This document shows positions 20,578 through 30,038 of a stretch of 64,000 bases of DNA, in pieces. Below the pieces are notes generated by a model. That model was not told the DNA's origin. It worked only from the letters and a program-made list of their open reading frames with translations, and searched no databases. The DNA comes from Phycisphaerales bacterium (GTDB lineage: Bacteria; Planctomycetota; Phycisphaerae; Phycisphaerales; UBA1924), in contig JALSHH010000045.1 of assembly GCA_026982335.1 (NCBI GenBank), positions 62,001-126,000 of the forward strand, in the 5' to 3' direction. Within the stretch, counting starts at the first letter, position 1. Each line of letters starts with the position of its first letter. A program made the position numbers and the translations under genes.

Positions 20578-23500
20578 TCATGCCGCACTCGACTGCGACT
20601 GATCGCTGTCGATATAAGCAGTTGCCTCAGACTCGGAAAGCGGCTTGGCGAAAAAGTAACCCTGCCCCCAAGTGCATCCGATCGATTGGAGCGATCCAAT
20701 GACATCAACCGTCTCAACCCCTTCAGCGACAGTGCGAATACCCAAGTTATCTGCCAAAGCGGCAATCGAGGAAACCACCGCGAGCAATGAGCGGTCACCG
20801 TCAAGCACACGAATGAATGACTGGTCAATTTTGAGCACATCAATGGGATAAGAATGAAGCGTGCTCAATGATGAAACACCAGTTCCAAAGTCATCCATAA
20901 CAATAGGGATCCCATGCTCGCGGATTGTGCGAAGCAGCGGAATGACATTACTTCGAGCATCAACAATTACGCTCTCGGTAATTTCAAGCTGTATCTCTCC
21001 TGATTCCAAGTGATATTTTGCTTGGCACTCGAGCACATCATCAAGAAATTCTGGAGACAAGAGCTGGCGTTTAGAGACATTGACATTCATGCTGAGTTTT
21101 TGATCTTCCCTTCGGGTCTGATTCCACTTCGCAATCTGGTCGGCTGCGGTATGAAGAGTCCAAAGTCCAATAGGATTAATGAGCCCAGTGTCCTCGGCAA
21201 TAGAAATGAAAACATCAGGACTCATCATCCCTCGCTTGGGATGATCCCACCGAATAAGGGCCTCGAATCCTTTGAGTTTTCCAGTATCAAGCTCAACGAT
21301 TGGCTGATAGGCGAGTCTGAACTGCTCTTTCTCAAGTGCGACTCGAATATCAGCTTCAAGCACAAGTCGATCCATCGCCTGATCGTGCATTGCTTGATCA
21401 AAGATGACCACTTGCGCTTTTCCGTTTTCCTTTGCTTGGAACATCGCAGCATCTGCATCGCGGATCATGTCACCAGAGGATTTGTATCCGTGTCGGTTGG
21501 TAACCAGCCCGATGCTGGCAGTCGAGACAACCATGTGCCCCCTGAGATGGTGGGGTTTATCGAATGCTTTAAGCAATCTCGCAGCCATGACTTCCGCATC
21601 CTCCCACTCTTTGAGATTCGTCAAGAGTACAACAAATTCATCACCACCGAATCTTGCCGCGGTATCATCTTGCCGAAGCTCCTTGTCAAATATCCTTGCA
21701 ATATCGCAGAGGAGCTCGTCACCAACATCGTGCCCAAGACTGTCGTTAATAACTTTGAATCGATCAAAATCAAAGAAGAGTACAGCGTATTTTCCACCAG
21801 TATCTTCTGATTCACTCATTACTTTCTCCAGGCGATCAATGAACACGCCTCGGTTTGGCAATCCGGTGAGTTTGTCCGTTGAAGCAAGCTTCTTGAAATC
21901 TTGAACAGACTGCTCAAGTTGGTCGGCAATGGCCTGTTCAGCATCAAGGGCGAAAGAGAGTGAAATGTTCCCTTCTTCTAGGTGAACTTCGATCTCTTTA
22001 AGATCAGTGATGTCTGTCCGGATGGCAACATATTTCGTAATCTCCCCACAATTATTTTTGAATGGAACAATTGTTGCGGACACCCAGTAATAAGTGCCGT
22101 CCTTACTCTTGTTCTTGATTTCACCCGACCAAACTTCACCTTTCGAAATTGTTTTCCACAATTGGCTGTAGAATTGGCGTGTATGCTCGCCACTTCTGAG
22201 TATGCTGTGCGTTTGTCCGATAAGCTCTTCTCTCGTGTACCCACTAAGCTTACAAAACTCATCATTAACTTGAACAATTTTTCCACTGACATCTGTTGCA
22301 CTGACAATAGCATGCTCATCAAGTGCCTTTCTCAGATTCTCAAGCTCATTAATTGTTGTTCGAAGATTCAGTATCATTAGGTTGAACGACTTTGTGAGAT
22401 CGCCGATTTCATCATTTGAACGAACAAGACATGTGTGTGAAAGATCGCCTTGAGCAACGAGTCGAGCAACACGCGAGAGTTCGTCGATAGGCCGAACAAT
22501 CCATCGTGTGATATAGATCGCGACAAGCACTGCACTCCCACCCGTAATTGCAACAAGCCAAAACATCAGTTGGCGAAGCTTATCGGAAGACGCGTATGCT
22601 CTGTGCTCAGGTATCTCGGCAATCACCCCCCACTTTATTCCACCAATCTCGACACCTTGATGCACACCGAGAACTTGCTCCCCGATATGGTTTTTGTATG
22701 CACTAACCTGCTCTTCCATCATCACCGGTATTGCCGATTCATGGCCCGCTGGCGCATGTTCCTCAAGCCAGCGTCTTGTCTGCGAAGTATCAATGCGTAT
22801 GGAAAGGTAATCGGATCCACCTAAGGAAATTTCATGATCACTTGGCACACACTCTTGACATAATGGAAACGGTGTGCGAAGCCATGCTCCTTCTTCCTGT
22901 GCATCACCAGCAATGATGTAAACTTTAATGCCCTTTTCATGGTCATGTTCATATGCGGTTGCAAAATCAATTTGGTCAGGTGATATTCTTGTTGCCATCA
23001 ACCCAACTTGTTCACCAGCCTGGTTGTGAACACCTGTGACTAAAAAACCTGCCGGTGTTTTTGTAACCGGCTCATAATATTCCAGATCAGAGAATATCAC
23101 TCCATTGGTTACCGATGCCTTTCGAACAGCATTCGCAAATCTTGTCTGTACAAGTGGTCCTGAAAAAATATTTTTCCCGAGATTGTTATCCTGGGCTGCG
23201 GAGAATACAACATTCCCCGCGTTATCAAAAAGCAGGATGTCCGCATATCCACCAAGTTTCCGATGCCTCTGGAGATCATCAAAGAACTTATTCGCCACGC
23301 GTTCCCATTCATCGCTCTTGATGATGGCATGGACATCTCCACCAGAAACCTCAATGGCATTTTGCAGCTTTTCAAAAAACTCAACGGTTCCACGACTGGA
23401 TGCTTTTGATTTTAAATCGGTTATGCGATACTCAAACCAGTTTGTAATAAACAATGCCTCATCAATCGCAATCATCGAGAGTGACTGGTGAATGGAATTT

Positions 23501-23673
23501 TGAAGACTGGTCTTTGCGATTCGATAGCTGGCCATGCTTATAACAAGCAACGGGACCATCGCCACAAGGAGCAACCAAAGAATGAACTTGCGTTTTAGAC
23601 CATACTGGTTGGCATGCAAAACTGGCTGATCTGTATCTGTGGTGTTGATATTTTCGTGGCATCGGGATTCCAT
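20578..23673 (-). CDS. Cache-HAMP-PAS-GGDEF-EAL c-di-GMP signalling protein
   Basis: 1031 aa starting at the ATG with AGGAAGG upstream; an ATG 15 bp earlier is also open. Architecture: TM1 (~30-50), a large extracytoplasmic dCache-type sensor (~55-370), TM2, HAMP (~390-440), PAS (~445-560, with SGYTREELIGQTHSIL), a coiled linker, GGDEF (~600-755) and EAL (~775-1025). Both catalytic signatures look intact: RFGGDEFVV in the cyclase and GFEALIRWDHP plus DDFGTGVSSLSTLHSYPIDVLKID in the phosphodiesterase. It can therefore in principle make and break c-di-GMP, with the balance set by an external ligand. Single gene, ~185 bp upstream of the polyferredoxin gene on the same strand. Confidence 0.93.
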   Translation of the reverse strand: MESRCHENINTTDTDQPVLHANQYGLKRKFILWLLLVAMVPLLVISMASYRIAKTSLQNSIHQSLSMIAIDEALFITNWFEYRITDLKSKASSRGTVEFFEKLQNAIEVSGGDVHAIIKSDEWERVANKFFDDLQRHRKLGGYADILLFDNAGNVVFSAAQDNNLGKNIFSGPLVQTRFANAVRKASVTNGVIFSDLEYYEPVTKTPAGFLVTGVHNQAGEQVGLMATRISPDQIDFATAYEHDHEKGIKVYIIAGDAQEEGAWLRTPFPLCQECVPSDHEISLGGSDYLSIRIDTSQTRRWLEEHAPAGHESAIPVMMEEQVSAYKNHIGEQVLGVHQGVEIGGIKWGVIAEIPEHRAYASSDKLRQLMFWLVAITGGSAVLVAIYITRWIVRPIDELSRVARLVAQGDLSHTCLVRSNDEIGDLTKSFNLMILNLRTTINELENLRKALDEHAIVSATDVSGKIVQVNDEFCKLSGYTREELIGQTHSILRSGEHTRQFYSQLWKTISKGEVWSGEIKNKSKDGTYYWVSATIVPFKNNCGEITKYVAIRTDITDLKEIEVHLEEGNISLSFALDAEQAIADQLEQSVQDFKKLASTDKLTGLPNRGVFIDRLEKVMSESEDTGGKYAVLFFDFDRFKVINDSLGHDVGDELLCDIARIFDKELRQDDTAARFGGDEFVVLLTNLKEWEDAEVMAARLLKAFDKPHHLRGHMVVSTASIGLVTNRHGYKSSGDMIRDADAAMFQAKENGKAQVVIFDQAMHDQAMDRLVLEADIRVALEKEQFRLAYQPIVELDTGKLKGFEALIRWDHPKRGMMSPDVFISIAEDTGLINPIGLWTLHTAADQIAKWNQTRREDQKLSMNVNVSKRQLLSPEFLDDVLECQAKYHLESGEIQLEITESVIVDARSNVIPLLRTIREHGIPIVMDDFGTGVSSLSTLHSYPIDVLKIDQSFIRVLDGDRSLLAVVSSIAALADNLGIRTVAEGVETVDVIGSLQSIGCTWGQGYFFAKPLSESEATAYIDSDQSQSSAA

Positions 23674-24157
23674 CTGTGCCTTCCTCATCTCGCTTGCAGC
23701 TTTGATCTAGCCTGACCCAAAGCCCAAGCTCAAACCAATAATGACGAGATTGAACTAAGTCCATCCCACATTCGATCGAATCTGCCCCACCTCAGCTTCT
23801 TTGACTTTGCTATCGTCATTTCAGATCGACTTCACAACTTGCAATACGCTTTCGGATGAAATTCCATAGTGTACTTTGCCCGATAATTGCTGCACTTTGA
23901 AAATTGTGGTATCCAATGATACAATTGCATTAGAATGCATTAAAATTCTGAAAACGGATAGGGCGGACCGCTTTTGTTTCTGCAACCAGCTCAACAATCC
24001 ACTCTGGATCAAACACGCGCAGAGTACCCGCTGCCCGTGAACCCCCTGCATACATAGGCAACGCGGTAGGTTTAATTTTCTGTTACGCATTTGGGTTCAG
24101 GAACCACTTATGAGAAACCACTTATGTCTGGTCAGTTCGGCTCAGATTAGTTCGGGG
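23674..24157. other. 484-bp gene-poor stretch between the GGDEF-EAL and CcsA genes
   Basis: No convincing gene was found. The longest minus-strand frame (89 codons, 23821-24090) has no recognisable protein features or ribosome-binding site. The only structure seen is an 11-bp direct repeat AACCACTTATG at 24102-24112 and 24116-24126 (14-bp spacing), just beyond the CcsA stop codon. The promoter of the GGDEF-EAL gene must lie at its left end. Confidence 0.6.
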
Positions 24158-25861
24158 CTATATCGGGGGATTGGAAGAAGCAGGAACCCTTGCAAACTGA
24201 CTCCGCCAGAGCTTCATCGGCAACATCCCGATTCCCATCAGCACGAGCTGACTTATGACGAACACAACAATCCAAAAAACGGCAGACTGCATGAAACCAT
24301 AAGAATGCAACCCAACGCCAAGCATATTGGTTCCAAACCATGACCATGCCGTTACGATGTTGCAACTGATCGCCAAGACAATGAGTCCACGGTCCCGAAT
24401 CATCCCACCCCATCGAGCATGAAGAATCAAAAGGTTCATCAACACAAGCAAGGCAGCACCGTTCTCTTTCGCATCCCATCCCCAAAAGCGTCCCCATGAT
24501 TGATCTGCCCAGATGCCGCCAAGCACAGTACCTGCAAAGCTCATCAAGGTGGAGAAGCAAATTACGCCATAGACCATTTTGACCAGCGTCTTTCCCCGTT
24601 CATGATCGAGCACGGGTGTAAACACGCCTAAAAGCACATAAGCGATTCCAAGGAACCCCGCAAAGAAGGTGGCCGAATATCCAATGGTAATCACAATCAC
24701 ATGCGTTGCAAGCCAGAAATTTGTATCGAGGACGGCCTGCATCATCTCCATGGTATCACCCGAATTCCCAAGATTGTGGGCAATGATGAGTGTTCCAAAT
24801 CCAATGGCCGACGCCATAATTCCACCGAGCCCAAGTTTCATTTGGCGGTCAATAATGAGCCCAAGAATCACACCAAACCATCCGACAAAGACCGCAGAAG
24901 AATACAGATTTGTAATCGGTGGTCTTCCTTGGAGATAAACTCGGCTTGCAAGTCCAACCGTCTGTATGACGAAGGCCGCGAGAATCAAACTCGTCATAAT
25001 TCCAAGGAGTGTTTTTGAGATATCAGGCTTTGCCAGTTGACTCAGAAGGAGCCCGAAGCATCCAATGAGAAAAGCTCCAACATACAAAACCGAAGCAGTA
25101 TAAAATGGACGAACCTGATTATAGGTGACTTCGTAGCGTGCCTTGCGTGCGTCATAAGGAATTTGGGTGTCGATCAGATCGAAAAATACAGTCAACCCTT
25201 CATTGAATGCCTGTGGGTCATCTGCACGATACCGCTGAAGGATATGAAGCAGTGCCAGCGCATCAGGATCGCGTGGATCTTCGTCAAGCACCGTGACGAA
25301 TGATCGCCAATCGTCTCCAACACGCAAAGGGGGAACGAGATAAGGGTCCTGAAGTTGTTGGAGCGAGCTATAGAGCATCAGCTTTTGCCCAAGAACAAGA
25401 ACAGCCCGTTGGAATGGATCTCGAGCTTTGGCTTTTATTTCACTTGCCAGCATGGCCTGACGATTGATTTCATTTCCTGCTGGAAAAATTTCAGCAAATG
25501 AAAACCGGATTCTCTTCTCATCATCAAGCCCCGCCAAGGTAAGCACATCTGGATGATCGATTCGGAACACCCTGCGTTTGATGGACTCTTCAGGATTGGT
25601 AACAAGCTCGAGGTACCACTCGATTGCTGACATCTCGCCATCATCTGTTTTGATGCTCTGGCGTCCACTGAGATTCATTAGGCTGTTTCGTGCAACTGTA
25701 TCAATCGGCTTTGTCCGTCCACCAGCAGAAACAGGGATCCCTCGGAATGAATCCAGATCAAACTGGCTCTCGATCCGCTCTGGACGAATGAAGCCTTGCG
25801 ATGCGTACATCAAAGCTGCAACAAAAATAATCCAAGGTAACAGTTGTTGCATTTTTTTCAT
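24158..25861 (-). CDS. ccsA: Cytochrome c biogenesis protein CcsA/ResC-like (haem lyase subunit)
   Basis: 567 aa from the ATG at 25861, which overlaps the ResB stop (ATGA); a longer open frame upstream lies inside the resB-like gene and is not needed. After one N-terminal TM and a soluble region of ~200 residues come about eight TM helices containing the haem-handling tryptophan-rich WWD motif WGRFWGWDAKENGAALLVL and nearby conserved histidines (VIAHNLGNSGD-type segments). With ResB it forms the System II synthase that exports haem and ligates it to CXXCH motifs outside the membrane. The window's many c-type cytochromes need such a system. Confidence 0.9.
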   Translation of the reverse strand: MKKMQQLLPWIIFVAALMYASQGFIRPERIESQFDLDSFRGIPVSAGGRTKPIDTVARNSLMNLSGRQSIKTDDGEMSAIEWYLELVTNPEESIKRRVFRIDHPDVLTLAGLDDEKRIRFSFAEIFPAGNEINRQAMLASEIKAKARDPFQRAVLVLGQKLMLYSSLQQLQDPYLVPPLRVGDDWRSFVTVLDEDPRDPDALALLHILQRYRADDPQAFNEGLTVFFDLIDTQIPYDARKARYEVTYNQVRPFYTASVLYVGAFLIGCFGLLLSQLAKPDISKTLLGIMTSLILAAFVIQTVGLASRVYLQGRPPITNLYSSAVFVGWFGVILGLIIDRQMKLGLGGIMASAIGFGTLIIAHNLGNSGDTMEMMQAVLDTNFWLATHVIVITIGYSATFFAGFLGIAYVLLGVFTPVLDHERGKTLVKMVYGVICFSTLMSFAGTVLGGIWADQSWGRFWGWDAKENGAALLVLMNLLILHARWGGMIRDRGLIVLAISCNIVTAWSWFGTNMLGVGLHSYGFMQSAVFWIVVFVISQLVLMGIGMLPMKLWRSQFARVPASSNPPI

Positions 25862-27033
25862 CGTGATCGCCTCCGCAAGGCTGGCACAAGCCTCACTCCA
25901 AAGTGAATGAGCATGCCGACAGTGATGAGTGTAGACGAGATATAGGGAATCAACCATCCAGGATTCTTCACCACCTGCAATACGGTACCTGCGTCATCTC
26001 GTAAATAAGATGCTTGGTAGAAGGTTTCGCCTGCATAACGCAAGGGATGATTCATATAAATCAGTACTTCCCGGTCCACATTCCGGTTGGCATCAACCAA
26101 ACGAACGAGACTCGAAAAATTACGGGCCATCTGTGTTCCAGTGAAAAGGTCGTGCTTGAAGTCGATCAAATGAAGAGAATACGGCTTATAAGTTCGAGCA
26201 AAACGAAGTCCTATCCAGTAGGTGCGCCCATCAATCACCACCGCCTGGAGCTGATTGATATACACCGACAGTATATACGACCCGATCCGCCGATCGCCCT
26301 CATAGATTGTGATGTAGACTGATGGGGCATCAACTGTTGCACCATCAACGCCATTGGCACGAGGCAATGGGGTCGCGGCCAGTTCTCGGGCAGCACCGGT
26401 GTCAGCTTTTCCCTTACGCTCGCCCTGAGGCTGCGTAGGACCAAGAATTCGGGAATTGTGCATCCACTCATTTATTTCGATTGTAAATGGAAGAAGCTCA
26501 TGCGAAATTTTCTTCTCGCCGCTCGATAGGTATCGCTCGGGAATGACCACGACATAGTCTTCCTTGGGATCGGACTGCTCAACAATGGCAATCTCCGAAG
26601 CACGAATATTCTCTGTATAGTTGATTGTTTGCCCTTCAAGGATCGTCATATTGCCTTCTTTGGCCGCGAACCCGGTGACAAACTCACCAATCAACAGCAA
26701 GATCGCCCCAAAATGGGTCATGATGATGCCAATCCGCTTTTTGCTAAACTTAAATCGAACGGTATGGGCCGCAACAAGATTCACGAGCATGATTGTGCCA
26801 AGCGTGAGTCCACCGGGGAACCAAAGCCTCCCCGGAATCGTGGCAATGTCCTTGGGTATAAAGATCTGAAGCTCGATTGGAACAATCAAGGATCGGAAAT
26901 ACTGATCTACCACAGTCCAGATGCCGGCGTGAACCTGAGCAAGTGTACCAGCGAAAACCAAGAAAATTGAGAGCGCAAAAATCACAACCGTGAGTTTGAG
27001 CGATGCCAGCGGCATAAAAATTTTACGGATCAT
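25858..27033 (-). CDS. resB: Cytochrome c biogenesis protein ResB-like
   Basis: 391 aa. The N-terminal hydrophobic helix MPLASLKLTVVIFALSIFLVFAGTLAQ is the characteristic ResB/Ccs1 start (L-x-S-x-K-L-x-x-x-x-x). Two further TM helices follow (LGTIMLVNLVAAHTVRF and GIIMTHFGAILLLIGEFVTG), then a large extracytoplasmic domain and a final C-terminal TM (LIPYISSTLITVGMLIHFGV). The GETFYQASY segment before the last TM is typical of the family. It is coupled on both sides: 4-bp ATGA overlaps with the upstream lipoprotein gene and the downstream CcsA gene. The three genes therefore form one minus-strand operon. Confidence 0.9.
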   Translation of the reverse strand: MIRKIFMPLASLKLTVVIFALSIFLVFAGTLAQVHAGIWTVVDQYFRSLIVPIELQIFIPKDIATIPGRLWFPGGLTLGTIMLVNLVAAHTVRFKFSKKRIGIIMTHFGAILLLIGEFVTGFAAKEGNMTILEGQTINYTENIRASEIAIVEQSDPKEDYVVVIPERYLSSGEKKISHELLPFTIEINEWMHNSRILGPTQPQGERKGKADTGAARELAATPLPRANGVDGATVDAPSVYITIYEGDRRIGSYILSVYINQLQAVVIDGRTYWIGLRFARTYKPYSLHLIDFKHDLFTGTQMARNFSSLVRLVDANRNVDREVLIYMNHPLRYAGETFYQASYLRDDAGTVLQVVKNPGWLIPYISSTLITVGMLIHFGVRLVPALRRRSR

Positions 27034-28109
27034 GGATTCACTCTTCCTTCGATCGCAACGCCGTTGATAAAAGCCTCAAATCGCTCGAGCTCTTCTTCAA
27101 CTTGCGATTCCGATCCGGTGAGTTTGAAGTACAATGATTGCTCGCCCAAAGGCACAATCCCCGCAACGATTCGGCTTGTTCCATCAGATGAAACGAGGTC
27201 AACGAGCATTGCTCCCAAACCAAGGTCTTTTGATGGCTGCTCTTCGAGTGTACCAACTTGCGCCAATCCGACTTGCCCACGCCAACGGTTGATGTTGCTG
27301 AGCATCCCGCCACCTTCGCCGGTAAGCGAGGTCAGTGTAATGCGTGCTCCGCCTTGAGCAAAATAGGCGGCCATCAAAATCGGTGACATATCAGGATCAA
27401 CACTCCACTGAGCAGGAGGCTCCCAGTTTGAAGAAGATGCTTGAGTCCCCCCCGTCCCTGATGCGCCTGCATGGACCTGATCTGCTGGTGCTCCACCTTC
27501 TCGCCGGTGGATATGAAACGATGTGGAGAATGTAATCAGATCATCTTTGATTTTCTCAACCATATCAGATGCCCCGATCACCTTCACAAACCAAGTCTGT
27601 CCATCGCCGACATCAATCACTGTACCTAAAAGCCTCTGGTCAGTTCCTTGAATATCGACAACAATCACATCAACACCTTCGATGCGTTGAATGTGCTCCT
27701 CTACCCCTTGCTCATCGGTCGATTCCAATCCAACCTGTCCACGCCAGCGATTAACATTGGCAACGAGCCCTCCCACATCACCGGGGAAGGCGGTGACGGC
27801 TGCTTCAAGTTCGCTGCCGGTATGGAAAGTAGCAATCCGCATGTCTGCGGTTGTTTCAATCCTGTGCCAAGTGTCGGGAACCGTCCATGCGACATCACTC
27901 TCCTCCGAAGCATAACTTTCCTCCCCTTGTCCCGGCACTGGTGCTTTGGGCAATGTTGGAGCGGACCTGTTGACTTCTCGTGGAACTCGATACGCATGGA
28001 TTTCTTCTTTATGGCATCCGCCAACAAGGACAATCTGAACACACCCCATCCCCACAACCATTTGCCAAATTTTCAAAGAAGCAAACTTGCCAAAGTACCA
28101 ATTATTCAT
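27030..28109 (-). CDS. Predicted lipoprotein with two copies of a ~150-residue domain
   Basis: About 359 aa from the ATG at 28109 (GGAG upstream; a TTG lies one codon earlier). The signal peptide ends in a lipobox-like VLVGGC. The mature part has two related halves: one with WTVPDTWHRIETT... and VNRWRGQVGLE, the other with WEPPAQWSVDPDM... and INRWRGQVGLAQV, each followed by a segment ending in a predicted strand-helix (TWFVKVIGASDMVEKIKDDL versus SLYFKLTGSESQVEEELERF). This is an internal duplication. It is the first gene of the operon with ResB and CcsA, so a role in cytochrome c maturation or in guarding apocytochromes is possible (inference only). No known family was recognised with certainty. 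Confidence 0.75.
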   Translation of the reverse strand: MNNWYFGKFASLKIWQMVVGMGCVQIVLVGGCHKEEIHAYRVPREVNRSAPTLPKAPVPGQGEESYASEESDVAWTVPDTWHRIETTADMRIATFHTGSELEAAVTAFPGDVGGLVANVNRWRGQVGLESTDEQGVEEHIQRIEGVDVIVVDIQGTDQRLLGTVIDVGDGQTWFVKVIGASDMVEKIKDDLITFSTSFHIHRREGGAPADQVHAGASGTGGTQASSSNWEPPAQWSVDPDMSPILMAAYFAQGGARITLTSLTGEGGGMLSNINRWRGQVGLAQVGTLEEQPSKDLGLGAMLVDLVSSDGTSRIVAGIVPLGEQSLYFKLTGSESQVEEELERFEAFINGVAIEGRVNP

Positions 28110-28299
28110 CAATCATCTCCATTGGGGCACGCCAGATCAGGAAAAATCGTCCGGGTTCCCGATAATAGATGCCCTAGGTCGAATAGACCGCGAAAATTCA
28201 TCTTTTCACCTACCGGTTTTTAGATTGTTTATCGGATCGATCGCATCTTGCCAGTAGCCTTTCTCGCCAACGCACTGTTACTCTTCCACTCAATACCCC

Positions 28300-28710
28300 T
28301 CACAGCCCCGCAGACTCTTGAACTCGACCAATGTTCTTATTTTTGGGGTATCCCCACCATGGCCCCCTGCAACACAACCCCGCAACCTTGATGGCATCGG
28401 TGTAAAATTTTGTTTCGTGCACATTGGCGCCAGCAACGACCACACCCAAAGGGCTGCCGTCGGCTTCGACGATCACGCCGAGTTTGACCTCCCGTTGCAT
28501 GGCACGGTGGATGGATCGGTAGTCTCCGAAATGGTGCGGAATGGCGTGCCACTGGCAGTTGGTGCGGGCGTGATGGATCAAGCCATCGGGGACTTCGTGA
28601 TCGATCGCTTTCGGCCGGTGGCTGCTGGCAGGGTGAGTTCGTCAAGAACAAGTTGAAATTCTGCCCAGAGTTCATCAGGACACCGCCAGATAGTGGGCCT
28701 GCTGACAACT
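28300..28710 (-). pseudogene. Remnant of an IS5-type transposase gene
   Basis: Read on the minus strand, one frame gives SRPTIWRCPDELWAEFQLVL and RKRSIT before a stop. After a frame change it continues DGLIHHARTNCQWHAIPHHFG, DYRSIHR and then VKLGVIVEADGSPLGVVVAGANVHETKF. These are recognisable parts of IS5/IS4-group DDE transposases: the N-terminal W-x-x-(I/L)-x-P-L region, the CQWR-x-LP-x-x-F-x-x-W-x-x-(V/I)-x-x-x-(F/M) block and the D-G-x-P-L-x-x-x-x-(S/A)-G-A-N-x-H-(D/E) block. The middle with the first catalytic Asp region is deleted and the C-terminal third is missing. No terminal inverted repeats could be identified. It is dead, and lies just beyond the tRNA-Val terminator. Confidence 0.8.
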
Positions 28711-28738
28711 GACAGGGCACTGCCTGAATCTCTGCCAC

Positions 28739-28778
28739 AAAAAACGCTGCGACCCAATTACTGCCGCTTACCGCAGCG
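28739..28778 (-). terminator. Intrinsic terminator of tRNA-Val
   Basis: On the minus strand, CGCTGCG (28778-28772) pairs with CGCAGCG (28751-28745) and is followed by TTTTTT, starting 7 bp after the tRNA 3' end. The 3' arm and T tract, with a few flanking bases, match the terminator at 55051-55074; here the loop is 20 nt instead of 4. Confidence 0.7.
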
Positions 28779-28785
28779 GCTGCAA

Positions 28786-28859
28786 TGGGCGTAATTGGAC
28801 TCGAACCAACGACTTCTGCCATGTGACGGCAGCGCTCTAGCCAACTGAGCTATACGCCC
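28786..28859 (-). tRNA. tRNA-Val (anticodon CAC)
   Basis: A 74-nt cloverleaf folds cleanly on the minus strand: acceptor GGGCGTA/TACGCCC with discriminator A, D-arm GCTC-AGTTGGCTA-GAGC, anticodon stem CTGCC/GGCAG with loop GTCACAT (anticodon CAC, U33 present), five-base variable region, and T-arm GTTGG-TTCGAGT-CCAAT. CCA is not encoded. It reads the GUG codon. It lies 50 bp downstream of the PilP-like gene on the same strand and carries its own terminator. Confidence 0.95.
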
Positions 28860-28912
28860 CGAGGAGCAATACTAGCCCTTGGGAAAAGCGAGCTCAACCC
28901 AATTGGCACTGG

Positions 28913-29410
28913 CTACTGATTCTTTGTGAGCTCAACGACCAAATGTTTGCCCGATTTGTGCATAAGAATGATGGTCCGGTTCTCACCATTGATTCCAACA
29001 AGTTTCCAACCTTCTCCGAGCTCATCACCGATCCGGTGTGGCTTAGAATCAATGATTGCCATGGGATTTTGTGGATGCGGAAGAATCGAGGTGACATTCC
29101 CGTCAAAAAATACCTCATGAGCTTTTTGGGCCGGCTCTGAAAGCAAATCAAATAAATCGGCTTCTTCTTTGTACACATGCTCATCAACCCAAAAAGGCGA
29201 TTCGATTTTGTCGTAATCCATTGCACGATTCGCATGCTCATTGCCTTGAAGATGGAGATCGGGAAAAGTGACCATCTCAGATACCTGAGCAAAGTCTGTC
29301 TCTGCCTTGGTGACAGCGGATCCCTGCCCAACATATCTTGCTGTAAACATAATCGACCCAGGCATCGCTAATCCCATAAAGAGGTAAAAATATGCAATAT
29401 TAAATTTCAT
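28913..29410 (-). CDS. PilP-like pilus assembly protein
   Basis: About 165 aa from MKFNIAYFYLF (29410); an ATG six codons earlier (29428) is also open. An N-terminal hydrophobic segment acts as signal or anchor. The C-terminal part, GEGWKLVGINGENRTIILMHKSGKHLVVEL, has the small beta-domain pattern of PilP/GspC HR domains (G-W-x-(L/V)-x-(G/x)-I-x-x-x-x-(V/I)). In type IV pilus systems PilP binds PilN/PilO and the secretin. The assignment rests mainly on position as the last gene after PilM-PilN and PilO and on this pattern; sequence similarity is weak. Confidence 0.55.
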   Translation of the reverse strand: MKFNIAYFYLFMGLAMPGSIMFTARYVGQGSAVTKAETDFAQVSEMVTFPDLHLQGNEHANRAMDYDKIESPFWVDEHVYKEEADLFDLLSEPAQKAHEVFFDGNVTSILPHPQNPMAIIDSKPHRIGDELGEGWKLVGINGENRTIILMHKSGKHLVVELTKNQ

Positions 29411-30038
29411 CTTCGAGTCCTCCAGCATCCGTCATCCCGAGTTCTGGCTCCTTGAATGACTTAAAGAACAACTCAGGTGCCTCGAGAAGTTGGTAGATTG
29501 AAACTTGGATACTCATACGGGCAGAGTGATTCGACATCGGAATGATTCTAAAAGAATCTATCTGTGCAAGATGTTTACCGTTGTTCAACGCACCAATGAA
29601 ACCAACAAGATTGCCAAAGGATCCCGAGCATTCAAGCCGATATTCACTGATTCCAAGTTTGATCTCACTTTGGTCAACCTTCCTTATGCGTCTATCTGTC
29701 CCCATGCGTATGGGTTCAACACGAGAAACTATAAGCCCATGAGACTCTGCAGAGTTTTGCAAAATTTGATGGGCCTTTGAGGATTGGAGCATATCAAGGT
29801 GTGTGATCATCTCCTCACGGGTCCGCCGCATACGGTCAATGGAGCTCGAAAGCTCATCAGCATGCTGCTCAATTTCCTGCTCCCCATTTATAATTGATTT
29901 TGTTTGCAGGGCCAATGCACGCGCAAGTTCCTGTTCACGCTCGAGCTTGGCACCAACAAGTATATGCCAAGCAATTGCCCCAATCAGTGAGGCAATACCA
30001 AGCCGAAAAAGAAAGGATTTTTGGATATCCCGGTTCAT
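29400..30038 (-). CDS. PilO-like pilus assembly protein
   Basis: 212 aa from the ATG at 30038, whose ATGA overlaps the PilM-PilN stop (a start 12 bp earlier is also open). Short cytoplasmic tail, one TM (FRLGIASLIGAIAWHILVG), then a coiled-coil stretch (~30-95) and a ferredoxin-like alpha/beta domain (AESHGLIVSRVEP..., YRLECSGSFGNLVGFIGALNNGKHLAQIDSFRI). This matches PilO/GspM topology; the segment FGNLVGFIGALN is the typical amphipathic helix of that fold. PilO heterodimerises with PilN in the periplasm. Coupled to its neighbours on both sides. Confidence 0.72.
   Translation of the reverse strand: MNRDIQKSFLFRLGIASLIGAIAWHILVGAKLEREQELARALALQTKSIINGEQEIEQHADELSSSIDRMRRTREEMITHLDMLQSSKAHQILQNSAESHGLIVSRVEPIRMGTDRRIRKVDQSEIKLGISEYRLECSGSFGNLVGFIGALNNGKHLAQIDSFRIIPMSNHSARMSIQVSIYQLLEAPELFFKSFKEPELGMTDAGGLEDEI

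Noticed and set aside
23821-24090. 89-codon minus-strand ORF in the gap next to ccsA
   Set aside because: No ribosome-binding site, no recognisable domain, odd composition; probably chance.
28337-28822. 161-codon minus-strand ORF overlapping the transposase remnant and tRNA
   Set aside because: It runs through the tRNA gene and reads the transposase remnant in the wrong frame (Arg/Pro/Ser-rich nonsense).
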